Shown: in pieces, positions 1 through 5,471 of the stretch | Numbering within the stretch: the first letter of the stretch is position 1 | How the letters are laid out: every line of letters starts with the position of its first letter | Source of the DNA: an uncultured Clostridia bacterium | GTDB taxonomy: Bacteria > Bacillota > Clostridia > Oscillospirales > Ruminococcaceae | Reading direction: 5' to 3' | Length of the DNA: 7,848 bases | Assembly: GCA_945933905.1 (NCBI GenBank) | Contig: CAMEQX010000054.1 | Span: forward strand, 1-7,848 | Program-made: the position numbers and the translations under genes | The notes under the pieces: generated by a model | Told to the model about the DNA's origin: nothing | What the model saw: only the letters and a program-made list of their open reading frames with translations | Database searches by the model: none

Positions 1-235
1 CCATTTTGGAGTTTCGGAGTTTAAGTCGCTGACCGTGGGGTCAAGCGAAAAGGGGCTTTAGGGGATTATCCCCTAACTCAATGCCCTATTGTGAAGCAAA
101 GCGCAGCTGGGCGTAACAATATGGCTATTGAGTATAGCCTTATTGATTGAAGCCGAAAAAATAGCCAAAAATCAAACGCCAAAAAATAGCCGCACCGCAG
201 AGGTAAATGGCGGCAACGAAAGAAGGAGGTATCCT
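1..235. other. Hairpin-rich non-coding stretch, possible mobilisation-region edge
   Basis: No convincing gene is visible before the small ORF at 239. Three inverted repeats are visible. At 26-34 and 39-48, TCGCTGACC faces GGTCAAGCGA, a hairpin with one bulged base. At 59-65 and 69-75, TAGGGGA faces TCCCCTA, a perfect 7-bp stem with a TTA loop. At 83-92 and 116-125, GCCCTATTGT faces ACAATATGGC, matching at 9 of 10 positions. Such clustered hairpins occur near transfer origins of mobilisable elements in Bacillota, so an oriT or relaxase-gene border is possible. No relaxase is in the window, so this reading is only a suggestion. An ORF can be opened at 128, but it has no ribosome binding site there. 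Confidence 0.3.
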
Positions 236-238
236 ACT

Positions 239-370
239 ATGAGTGAGGTAAACGGCAAGACGCTCTCCATTTCCTTTAGGATAGACGAGGGGGTAATCGA
301 ACACAACAACAGAATTTTCATTGCCCAAAACGGTTACTGGATGACTTTACAATCGATAGCAAGTTATTGA
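239..370 (+). CDS. Small hypothetical protein, 43 aa
   Basis: This short ORF begins MSEVNGKTLSISFRIDEG and ends MTLQSIASY. I do not recognise its family. It has no obvious membrane segment, signal peptide or cysteine motif; the centre looks beta-rich (SISFRI, RIFIAQNGYW). The ATG at 239 is chosen over the in-frame start at 128 because AAGGAGG lies at 223-229 with good spacing, while the start at 128 has no such site. Its stop codon (368-370) lies inside the -35 box of the methylase promoter, so the ORF ends exactly where the R-M island begins. It may be the last gene of an upstream mobile-element operon. Its short length leaves real doubt that it is expressed. Confidence 0.5.
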   Translation: MSEVNGKTLSISFRIDEGVIEHNNRIFIAQNGYWMTLQSIASY

Positions 371-395
371 CTTTTGGTTGGATATGTTGTATAAT
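367..395 (+). promoter_or_regulatory. Strong sigma-A-type promoter of the methyltransferase operon
   Basis: The -35 box TTGACT (367-372) and -10 box TATAAT (390-395) are separated by exactly 17 bp, close to the vegetative consensus. A second overlapping TATAAT sits at 395-400. The first methylase ATG is 37 bp beyond the -10 box, giving a short leader with AAGGTGA (422-428) as ribosome binding site. The promoter looks constitutive, which would give early methylation of a new host. The sequence from the -35 box (GACTTTTGGT, 369-378) matches 9 of 10 bases of the candidate C-box repeat before the C gene, so repression by C protein is conceivable, but there is no second copy at the 15-bp spacing. 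Confidence 0.8.
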
Positions 396-432
396 ATAAT
401 AGAGTTGAATTATAAAATGACAAGGTGATAAA

Positions 433-1434
433 ATGAACTACATCGGCTCAAAATACTCCCTTTTAGAGTTTTTACGAGATACAGTCGGCAATGTCACAGG
501 CTATACAAACAGCGAGGGACACACTTTCGCCGACCTGTTTGCCGGAACAGGCGTTGTCGGTGCGGCATACAAGGAAATGGGATATCAGGTTATCTCAAAT
601 GATATTCAGTATTACAGCTATGTGCTGAATAAGCATTTAATTGAAAATGTTCCGACACTCGATGATTCTCCGCTCAACGAGCTGAATTCATTAACCGGCA
701 CCGAAGGCTTTGTTTACAACAACTATTGCCAGGGGTCAAACAGTGAGCGAAACTACTTTACGGACAGTAATGGGCAAAAGTGCGATGCTGTCCGAATCGC
801 GCTTGAAAGAATGCACAATGAAGGTGAAATTGACGATTCCGTTTACTTTTATTTTCTTGCAAGCCTTGTAAACTCAATCGACAAGTACGCAAACACCGCT
901 TCGGTTTACGGTGCGTTTCTTAAGCATATCAAAAAATCAGCCCAAAAGGAATTTAAACTCGAGCTCCTTCCTGTCATATCGGGAAGCAAAGGCAAGGTTT
1001 ATAACGAGGATATCAACGCACTAATAAGACGGGTTTCGGGCGATATTCTTTACCTTGACCCGCCGTATAACGCTCGTCAATACTGCACGAACTATCACGT
1101 TCTTGAAACCATAGCAAGATATGATAATCCTATCTTGAACGGAAAAACCGGTTTGCGTGATTATTCAAGCCAAAAGAGCTTGTTCTGCTCAAAAAGGACT
1201 GTAGACAAGACGTTTGACGACTTGATTTCTCACGCTGATTTCAAATACATATTCTTGAGCTACAACAACGAGGGCTTGATGAGCCTTGACACTATAAAGG
1301 CTATTATGTCAAAGTACGGCAAATACACCTGCTACACAAAGGATTATCGCCGTTTCAAAGCAGACAAGGACGAAAACAGACAAATTGCCGCGGACACCAC
1401 TACCGAATACATTCACTGCTTGATAAAGGAGTAA
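433..1434 (+). CDS. D12-class N6-adenine DNA methyltransferase (type II R-M)
   Basis: This 333-aa protein transfers methyl groups from S-adenosylmethionine to adenine N6 in a specific DNA site and protects host DNA from the partner nuclease. NYIGSK at residues 2-7 fits the motif X start of D12 enzymes. The SAM-binding motif I is ADLFAGTGV (33-41), followed by the acidic residue in NDIQ (56-59). The catalytic motif IV is DPPY (209-212) in YLDPPYNARQY. FLSYNNEGL (274-282) and DYRRFKADK near residue 305 are also typical of the family. The long stretch between motifs I and IV (about 60-205) should carry target recognition, the alpha-class order. Length is normal to slightly long for a D12 enzyme. 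The ATG has AAGGTGA upstream. The second methylase follows after 3 bp, implying co-transcription. The recognition site cannot be read from sequence. Confidence 0.93.
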   Translation: MNYIGSKYSLLEFLRDTVGNVTGYTNSEGHTFADLFAGTGVVGAAYKEMGYQVISNDIQYYSYVLNKHLIENVPTLDDSPLNELNSLTGTEGFVYNNYCQGSNSERNYFTDSNGQKCDAVRIALERMHNEGEIDDSVYFYFLASLVNSIDKYANTASVYGAFLKHIKKSAQKEFKLELLPVISGSKGKVYNEDINALIRRVSGDILYLDPPYNARQYCTNYHVLETIARYDNPILNGKTGLRDYSSQKSLFCSKRTVDKTFDDLISHADFKYIFLSYNNEGLMSLDTIKAIMSKYGKYTCYTKDYRRFKADKDENRQIAADTTTEYIHCLIKE

Positions 1435-1437
1435 TTC

Positions 1438-2226
1438 GTGTCAAAATATAACGATATTGATATGAGCCATTGGAAGGACTATTCTGATATATTTACAGAT
1501 TCGCTTTGGATTATCGACAAGCGCGACAATTCGGGAGCGCACAGCGGCGATTATCACGGAAACTTTGTCCCGCAAATTCCGCATCAGCTATTTACTCGCT
1601 ACACGAAAAAGGGTGATTGGATTTTAGACCCGTTCATGGGCAGCGGAACTTCTCTTATTGAAGCACAACGAATGGGACGGAACTCTATCGGCATCGAGCT
1701 TCAAGAAATTGTTGCGCAAGAAGCGGCAAAACGCATTGCAAGCGAAAGAAACGATTTTTGCCAAGCAAAGCCGTTTATTGCCAACAGCCGAACGGTTCAT
1801 ATCGAAGAACTTTTGCATACCGTAGGAATTGAAAAGGTTCAGTTTGTGATAATGCACCCTCCGTATTGGGACATACTTAAATTCTCCGATAATCCCGAGG
1901 ATTTATCAAACACCGCTACTTTAGATGATTTCTTAAAATCTTTCGGTGAGGTCATCGACAACACCACAAAGGTGCTGGACAAAAACCGCTATTGTGCAGT
2001 AGTAATTGGCGACAAATACGCAAACAGTCAGATTGTACCTCTTGGTTTTTACTGTATGAATCTCTTTATGGAGCGCGGCTTTATTCTTAAAGCAATACTT
2101 GTCAAGAATTTTGACGAAACCAAGGGCAAAGCCAATAAACAAGGCATTTGGCGATACCGCGCGCTTGCGTCGGATTTCTATATTTTCAAGCATGAGTATA
2201 TTTTTGTGTTTAAAAAGCCGTGGTGA
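1438..2226 (+). CDS. Second DNA amino-methyltransferase (N4-cytosine or N6-adenine)
   Basis: This 262-aa protein has the order motif X, motif I, motif IV. Motif X is around FVPQIPHQLFTRY (43-55). The SAM loop is LDPFMGSGTS (63-72), with the acidic IGIEL (84-88). The catalytic motif is HPPYWD (140-145), followed by ILKFSD. The C-terminus EYIFVFKK (253-260) is also usual for N4/N6 methylases. HPPY in place of DPPY or SPPY leaves the base (N4 cytosine or N6 adenine) open. The region for a target recognition domain, about 195-245, is short. The start is GTG at 1438, with AAAGGAG at 1425-1431. The gene lies 3 bp after the D12 methylase. Two methylases of different class suggest an asymmetric target with one enzyme per strand. 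The stop codon lies in the loop of the shared terminator. Confidence 0.9.
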   Translation: MSKYNDIDMSHWKDYSDIFTDSLWIIDKRDNSGAHSGDYHGNFVPQIPHQLFTRYTKKGDWILDPFMGSGTSLIEAQRMGRNSIGIELQEIVAQEAAKRIASERNDFCQAKPFIANSRTVHIEELLHTVGIEKVQFVIMHPPYWDILKFSDNPEDLSNTATLDDFLKSFGEVIDNTTKVLDKNRYCAVVIGDKYANSQIVPLGFYCMNLFMERGFILKAILVKNFDETKGKANKQGIWRYRALASDFYIFKHEYIFVFKKPW

Positions 2227-2239
2227 GTGCCACGGCTTT
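2214..2239. terminator. Bidirectional terminator between convergent methylase and nuclease operons
   Basis: AAAGCCGTGG (2214-2223) pairs perfectly with CCACGGCTTT (2230-2239) around a 6-base loop. On the plus strand the stem is followed by a T-rich run (CGTTTGTTTAATTT). On the minus strand it is followed by a better uninterrupted run of T (GGCTTTTT). The methylase stop codon TGA (2224-2226) forms the first half of the loop, and the minus-strand nuclease stops at 2247-2249, just beyond the other arm. One hairpin therefore probably ends transcripts from both sides. Confidence 0.85.
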
Positions 2240-2246
2240 CGTTTGT

Positions 2247-3377
2247 TTAATTTAGTTTATTAAACTCAAATTGGTTATTTGATAATTCAATAGAAATGTA
2301 ACCAATATCGTCACTTGTTATTTTGTTTACAATCATACTGTTTGTTGTTTCTGAAGCTATTATGAAAGGATTGATTTGAACTGTCTTTTGTCGGTCATCA
2401 TAATTGGGCTTTACATATTGAAGAATCCAATCTACATATAGATTTATCTGATTAAAAATCTTCTCGGTTGGCTTTTCGTCCTTTAATTCAATGGGGATAA
2501 TATTAATCGCGTTGTTGCCAACCTCTTGAATAATCATAACATCTATTCTCTGCATTCCAACTCCGCAGGATACCTCATTCCCAATCCAAAAGTCCAGGTT
2601 CGGGTTAATTCCTAACTTTCCTAAAAGACTCGCGTTTTTTTCAACGATTTGCCGAACAACATAAGCCTGCAAATGTGTTTCAAACGCAATGCCGCGTCGT
2701 TGTGCTTTATATATCATGCGTGGCTCAATATCTATTGTATTTTTTCGCCCCATATATTGTTTGGTCGAGTTTGCCTCAACAATAGCATTTTGTTTTAAAT
2801 CGTAAGTATAATTGTTAAAGTTTAGAGTTATGCCCGAATTTAGCACTGATAACTTATTGTACAATTCATCGTATTCATAATCCGTAATCATAGTACAGCC
2901 GCGATTTCCTTTAAGCTTTCTGTATATCAAGCTCCAGCAAAGCTGATACGGATATTTTTTATCTGCGATGTTATCTAATAGTTCGCGTTCGGTAACTCCA
3001 AATTTAAACACTTGGTCAGGAGCGATTAATACCCTAAAGCTCAATCCCTTTTTCAAATCGCTTTTCAAGTAATTTTTGTCATCATTTTCATCAAAAAATG
3101 GATTTGAGATAGCTTTAAAAACACCAAAGAACATCCCCGCCCTTTCAGAAGTTGCCTGCAAATAAAAAATAATTTTGTCTCCAACTTTGACGCGGGAAAT
3201 GTCCGCAATCATTGCAACCAAATTCCTTTCTGTAACGGGTGGGAATGATTCTTTATCATTAGGAACGTTAGGGTTTGTTAAAAAAATTGCCTGTTTATCT
3301 TTTGCCCCTGTACCTGCAAACATATACTCCAAATGATACTTAAAAGTGATATTATCAACAATAAAAACATGTGTCAT
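2247..3377 (-). CDS. EVE/PUA-like domain fused to NucS-like PD-(D/E)XK nuclease
   Basis: The 376-aa protein has two parts. Residues 1-130 resemble an EVE/PUA-like fold: KVGDKIIFYLQ (64-74) and GMFFGVFKAISNPFF (81-95). In related nucleases such domains sense modified or flipped bases. Residues 225-320 read as a PD-(D/E)XK core like NucS/DUF91: E233 in AFETHLQAY, D279 in RIDVMII, E297 and K299 in IPIELKD, and Q310-x3-Y314. All expected catalytic residues are present. The ATG overlaps the HNH stop codon by one base (TAATG) with AGGAG upstream, so translation is probably coupled. Being third in the C-controlled operon, it may be a second restriction subunit, or a modification-dependent (type IV-like) enzyme backing the HNH enzyme. 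The nuclease call is firm; the EVE call and the role are inferred. Confidence 0.75.
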   Translation of the reverse strand: MTHVFIVDNITFKYHLEYMFAGTGAKDKQAIFLTNPNVPNDKESFPPVTERNLVAMIADISRVKVGDKIIFYLQATSERAGMFFGVFKAISNPFFDENDDKNYLKSDLKKGLSFRVLIAPDQVFKFGVTERELLDNIADKKYPYQLCWSLIYRKLKGNRGCTMITDYEYDELYNKLSVLNSGITLNFNNYTYDLKQNAIVEANSTKQYMGRKNTIDIEPRMIYKAQRRGIAFETHLQAYVVRQIVEKNASLLGKLGINPNLDFWIGNEVSCGVGMQRIDVMIIQEVGNNAINIIPIELKDEKPTEKIFNQINLYVDWILQYVKPNYDDRQKTVQINPFIIASETTNSMIVNKITSDDIGYISIELSNNQFEFNKLN

Positions 3378-3976
3378 TATTTCTTCTCCTGCAAATGCTT
3401 CTTAAACTCCAGAGGATCATACCAATAGCAACCCTCGCAGCCGTCCTCGTTCCCGTTGTGGTAAGCGTCACCCTTATAATACGACATAGGGTATCCGAGC
3501 AATTTTGCGTCATAACGAATGCCTGTCTGCTTACACTCCTTGCAAAATTGCCGTTTAGCGTCGTTAGCCGCCTTGCTTAACGGTTGAAAATCCGAGAGTT
3601 TCTGTTCCTCGTTTTTCATTACCCTGTCCTCGTTTTTGCGACCATTTTTGTGGTCACATTCAGGATTTGATGTTCCCAAAACAACGCACCGCTGGGAGCA
3701 TATCGTCTTTTTTATATCCTGACGGATATGTTGAGAATACTCACCGTTGTTAAATCCATTTACTCGTATACGGTCAATTCCATTACCTGGCGTAATAGAT
3801 TTGTCGAACTCTACTATGTACTGCTTTGCAAGAGTGGATTCCTTTCTTGCCCAGGAAGCACCGTTTCCAAATTTTAATTCGGAAAATTCACCAACAAATT
3901 CAGAAACACTAACCCAACGGCTTACACCATTCTCATCAGGTTTAGCCAATTTTAAAAATAACTCCGTTTTAGTCAT
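3377..3976 (-). CDS. HNH-family type II restriction endonuclease
   Basis: The 199-aa protein carries a beta-beta-alpha-metal (HNH) nuclease in its C-terminal half. ECDHKNGRKN (106-115) supplies the catalytic histidine H109. FQPLSKAANDAKRQFCKEC (130-148) supplies N138 and the helix. C93 and C97 with C145 and C148 look like zinc ligands, and a second cysteine pair is at 180 and 183. Residues 1-90 lack known motifs and may bind DNA. It should cut the unmethylated form of the site protected by the two convergent methylases. ATG at 3976 is preferred over TTG at 3982: AGAGG lies 7 bp before the ATG but touches the TTG. A TTG start would overlap the C-gene stop. The gene sits directly behind the C gene, the usual place for a controlled restriction gene. 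Cut position and site are unknown. Confidence 0.88.
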   Translation of the reverse strand: MTKTELFLKLAKPDENGVSRWVSVSEFVGEFSELKFGNGASWARKESTLAKQYIVEFDKSITPGNGIDRIRVNGFNNGEYSQHIRQDIKKTICSQRCVVLGTSNPECDHKNGRKNEDRVMKNEEQKLSDFQPLSKAANDAKRQFCKECKQTGIRYDAKLLGYPMSYYKGDAYHNGNEDGCEGCYWYDPLEFKKHLQEKK

Positions 3977-3978
3977 AA

Positions 3979-4188
3979 TCAATCCTCTACAAACAATTTA
4001 AAAGTATCGATATCCAATGCATCAGCAATCCGCTGAATGTTCTCCAAAGAAATGCTCCGCTGAAACCGCTCAATATCACTGATATAAGTTCTGTGCAGAC
4101 CGCTTAACGCGGCGAGTTTTTCTTGTGAAATACCTTTCTCATTGCGATATCTGCGAACGTTTGTACCAAAAACCTTAACAATATCCAT
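3979..4188 (-). CDS. XRE-family controller (C) protein of the R-M system
   Basis: This 69-aa protein is a single helix-turn-helix domain. GISQEKLAALSGLHRTYISD (19-38) is the HTH, followed by IERFQRSISLENIQRIADAL. Size and sequence fit C proteins of type II R-M systems, which dimerise, bind tandem operators before their own gene, activate C and restriction transcription as they accumulate, then self-repress. GGAGG lies 6 bp before the ATG. The HNH gene follows at once, so C and restriction genes share a transcript. Two repeats with 15-bp period lie at 4225-4250 beside the predicted promoter, supporting autoregulation. A generic XRE repressor is the alternative, but position, size and operator argue for C. 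Confidence 0.9.
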   Translation of the reverse strand: MDIVKVFGTNVRRYRNEKGISQEKLAALSGLHRTYISDIERFQRSISLENIQRIADALDIDTFKLFVED

Positions 4189-4209
4189 AATCTCCCTCCC
4201 TATGATAAT

Positions 4210-4238
4210 ATTCTACTCCAATGAACACAAAAAGTCTA
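4210..4238 (-). promoter_or_regulatory. Predicted promoter of the C-nuclease operon
   Basis: Reading the minus strand, TAGACT (4233-4238) is a partial -35 box and TAGAAT (4210-4215) a -10 box, separated by exactly 17 bp. Both depart from consensus at two positions or fewer, so the promoter should be weaker than the one before the methylases. The C-gene ATG is about 20 bp beyond the -10 box, giving a very short leader. The -35 box overlaps one of the two C-box-like repeats, so bound C protein could either recruit or block RNA polymerase. Confidence 0.6.
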
Positions 4239-4250
4239 CACACAATAAGT
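4225..4250 (-). promoter_or_regulatory. Candidate C-box operator: tandem 11-mers with 15-bp period
   Basis: On the minus strand ACTTATTGTGT (4240-4250) and ACTTTTTGTGT (4225-4235) differ at one base and start 15 bp apart. As I recall, C-protein operators of the Esp1396I/PvuII type have paired sites at this spacing and an ACTTATAGTC-like core. Here each repeat is not strongly palindromic. The distal repeat is placed for activation, and the proximal one overlaps the -35 box and is placed for repression, matching the usual two-stage C switch. Confidence 0.6.
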
Positions 4251-4431
4251 TACATATAAATGCAAATTTATATCAAAAGCATACTCAATCGTATCTTGCA
4301 ATCTTGGATTAAACGCAGTTTAGTAAATACTACTCGATGTGGATTGCAGAGAGATAATTTATTTAACTTGGTTATACAATAAAATTTTAAAGGATTCTTT
4401 ATCAAATCCTATTGAATAAGCTTTTTACCAC

Positions 4432-4460
4432 TTGATTTTTGTTATAATATGTGATAAAAT
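4432..4460 (+). promoter_or_regulatory. Possible promoter of the winged-helix/HEPN operon
   Basis: TTGATT (4432-4437) and TAAAAT (4455-4460) are 17 bp apart; TATAAT is also present at 4443-4448 but is too close to this -35 box. It is the best sigma-A-like promoter before the gene at 4725, but it would leave a leader of about 260 bases. It could instead be the old promoter of the decayed ORF that starts at 4459. Confidence 0.4.
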
Positions 4461-4716
4461 GTACAAAAAGCCTGTTATGGTTTTGATAGCATTTGATATT
4501 ATGCAAATGGAGCCTTGATCGGTTCTATACTATCGTAACAGTACTGGAAGACGCTTTCTATTTGAATTGTATGGTCTTTCTTTCAATAATACAGAAAACT
4601 GTTAATGAACTTAAGAGCAGAATAGTGATAACGAAAATCTCGTTGTGGCTTTAGCTGTTTATATACTGGGGTTTAGAAACTATAAGGTGATTACGTATAC
4701 GAACTCCATATCGTGA
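4459..4716 (+). pseudogene. Possible decayed small ORF
   Basis: A single reading frame from ATG 4459 gives MYKKPVMVLIAFDIMQMEP, then stops at 4516. It continues in protein-like sequence (SVLYYRNSTGRRFLFELYGL), has several stops near 4600, and then resumes (NLVVALAVYILGFRNYKVI). The start resembles, from memory, small proteins found beside UmuC-type polymerase genes in Bacillota mobile elements (M-x-KPV-x-VLIAFD), but this is weak. There is no good ribosome binding site. It may simply be non-coding leader sequence. Confidence 0.2.
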
Positions 4717-4724
4717 GGTAAGGT

Positions 4725-5456
4725 ATGAAAATTCTTGATTTCAAAAATGCAACTGATTTAGACAAACAAAGTCAAACCATTCAAGCGGCTCTTTTGTGTT
4801 ATTTTCATGAAAAGAACACTAACGAGCAGTATTTTGATATGAAAGGCATACAAGAGTTGTTTTCTGATACAGGCTTTAGTCAGATAAATTGTAGCAGAGT
4901 AAAAAAGAATTTGATTGATAAGAAACTTATGAGAACGCCAAAGGGAATGAAGACATCACTTGAATTCATTCCAATGAGATTTCAAGAATTTGAGAATCAG
5001 TATTCTGATCTTTGGGAAAACAACGAAATCATTGTATCCGAAAGCGAATTACTCGATGAAAACAAGTTTTGTGGCAAACGTAATTATTTAGACCGACTGA
5101 TTAAACAAATCAACCACTCCTATGCGAATAACTGTTTTGATGCAGCAGCTGTTTTAATGCGAAGATTATTTGAGGTAGTATTAGTATTATCTTACCAAGC
5201 TTTAGATATAGATGATGAAATAAAAGATGCTTCTGGAAATGGCTATTTAATGCTTGAGAGTATTGTTAATAATGCCAAAAATAATAAAACTTTGAAGCTA
5301 TCAAGAATAAAGAAGGAGTTTGATACCTTCCGTATGATTGGAAATTTTTCTGCGCACAGCATTACATACACAGCAGGAAAAAAAGATATCGATGATATCA
5401 AAATAAACTATCGAGTTATGCTCGAAGAACTTTACACAAAAGCTGGATTAATATGA
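4725..5456 (+). CDS. Winged-helix and DUF4145/HEPN-like two-domain protein
   Basis: I do not recognise a named family for this 243-aa protein. Residues 15-85 look like a winged helix: helices TIQAALLCYFHEK and MKGIQELFSDTG, then a recognition-like helix SRVKKNLIDKKLM and a wing TPKGMKTSLEF. Residues 118-243 resemble DUF4145 and HEPN-type helical domains, with FDAAAVLMRRLFEVVL (138-153) and FRMIGNFSAHS (202-212). R203, N207 and H211 recall the R-N-H arrangement of HEPN folds, many of which are toxins or antiphage RNases, though DUF4145 proteins are not all catalytic. The ATG has GAGG 6 bp upstream. The next gene follows with about 15 bp between stop and start, so the two should be co-transcribed. 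A regulator-plus-effector role in one protein is inferred. Confidence 0.7.
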   Translation: MKILDFKNATDLDKQSQTIQAALLCYFHEKNTNEQYFDMKGIQELFSDTGFSQINCSRVKKNLIDKKLMRTPKGMKTSLEFIPMRFQEFENQYSDLWENNEIIVSESELLDENKFCGKRNYLDRLIKQINHSYANNCFDAAAVLMRRLFEVVLVLSYQALDIDDEIKDASGNGYLMLESIVNNAKNNKTLKLSRIKKEFDTFRMIGNFSAHSITYTAGKKDIDDIKINYRVMLEELYTKAGLI

Positions 5457-5471
5457 TTGGAGGAAAAAGTT

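Larger units (their letters stand above)
4261..4724 (+). other. AT-rich intergenic region before the two-gene operon
   Basis: There is no intact gene of useful length. A likely promoter is at 4432-4460. A small hairpin is formed by CATTTG (4490-4495) and CAAATG (4504-4509). One reading frame (from 4459) looks like a decayed coding sequence. The operon's first gene has its own ribosome binding site, GAGG at 4715-4718. No tRNA or CRISPR structure was seen. Confidence 0.6.

Noticed and set aside
128..238. Upstream extension of the 43-codon ORF to a start at 128
   Set aside because: No ribosome binding site precedes 128, the added sequence is low complexity (AEKIAKNQTPKNSRTAEV), and the AAGGAGG at 223-229 points to the ATG at 239.
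1624..2193. Minus-strand open frames inside the second methylase
   Set aside because: They lie antisense to a gene with clear methylase motifs and have no support of their own.
3371..4001. Plus-strand open frames (3371-3580, 3747-4001) across the HNH gene
   Set aside because: They are antisense to a well-supported HNH gene and show no coherent domain.
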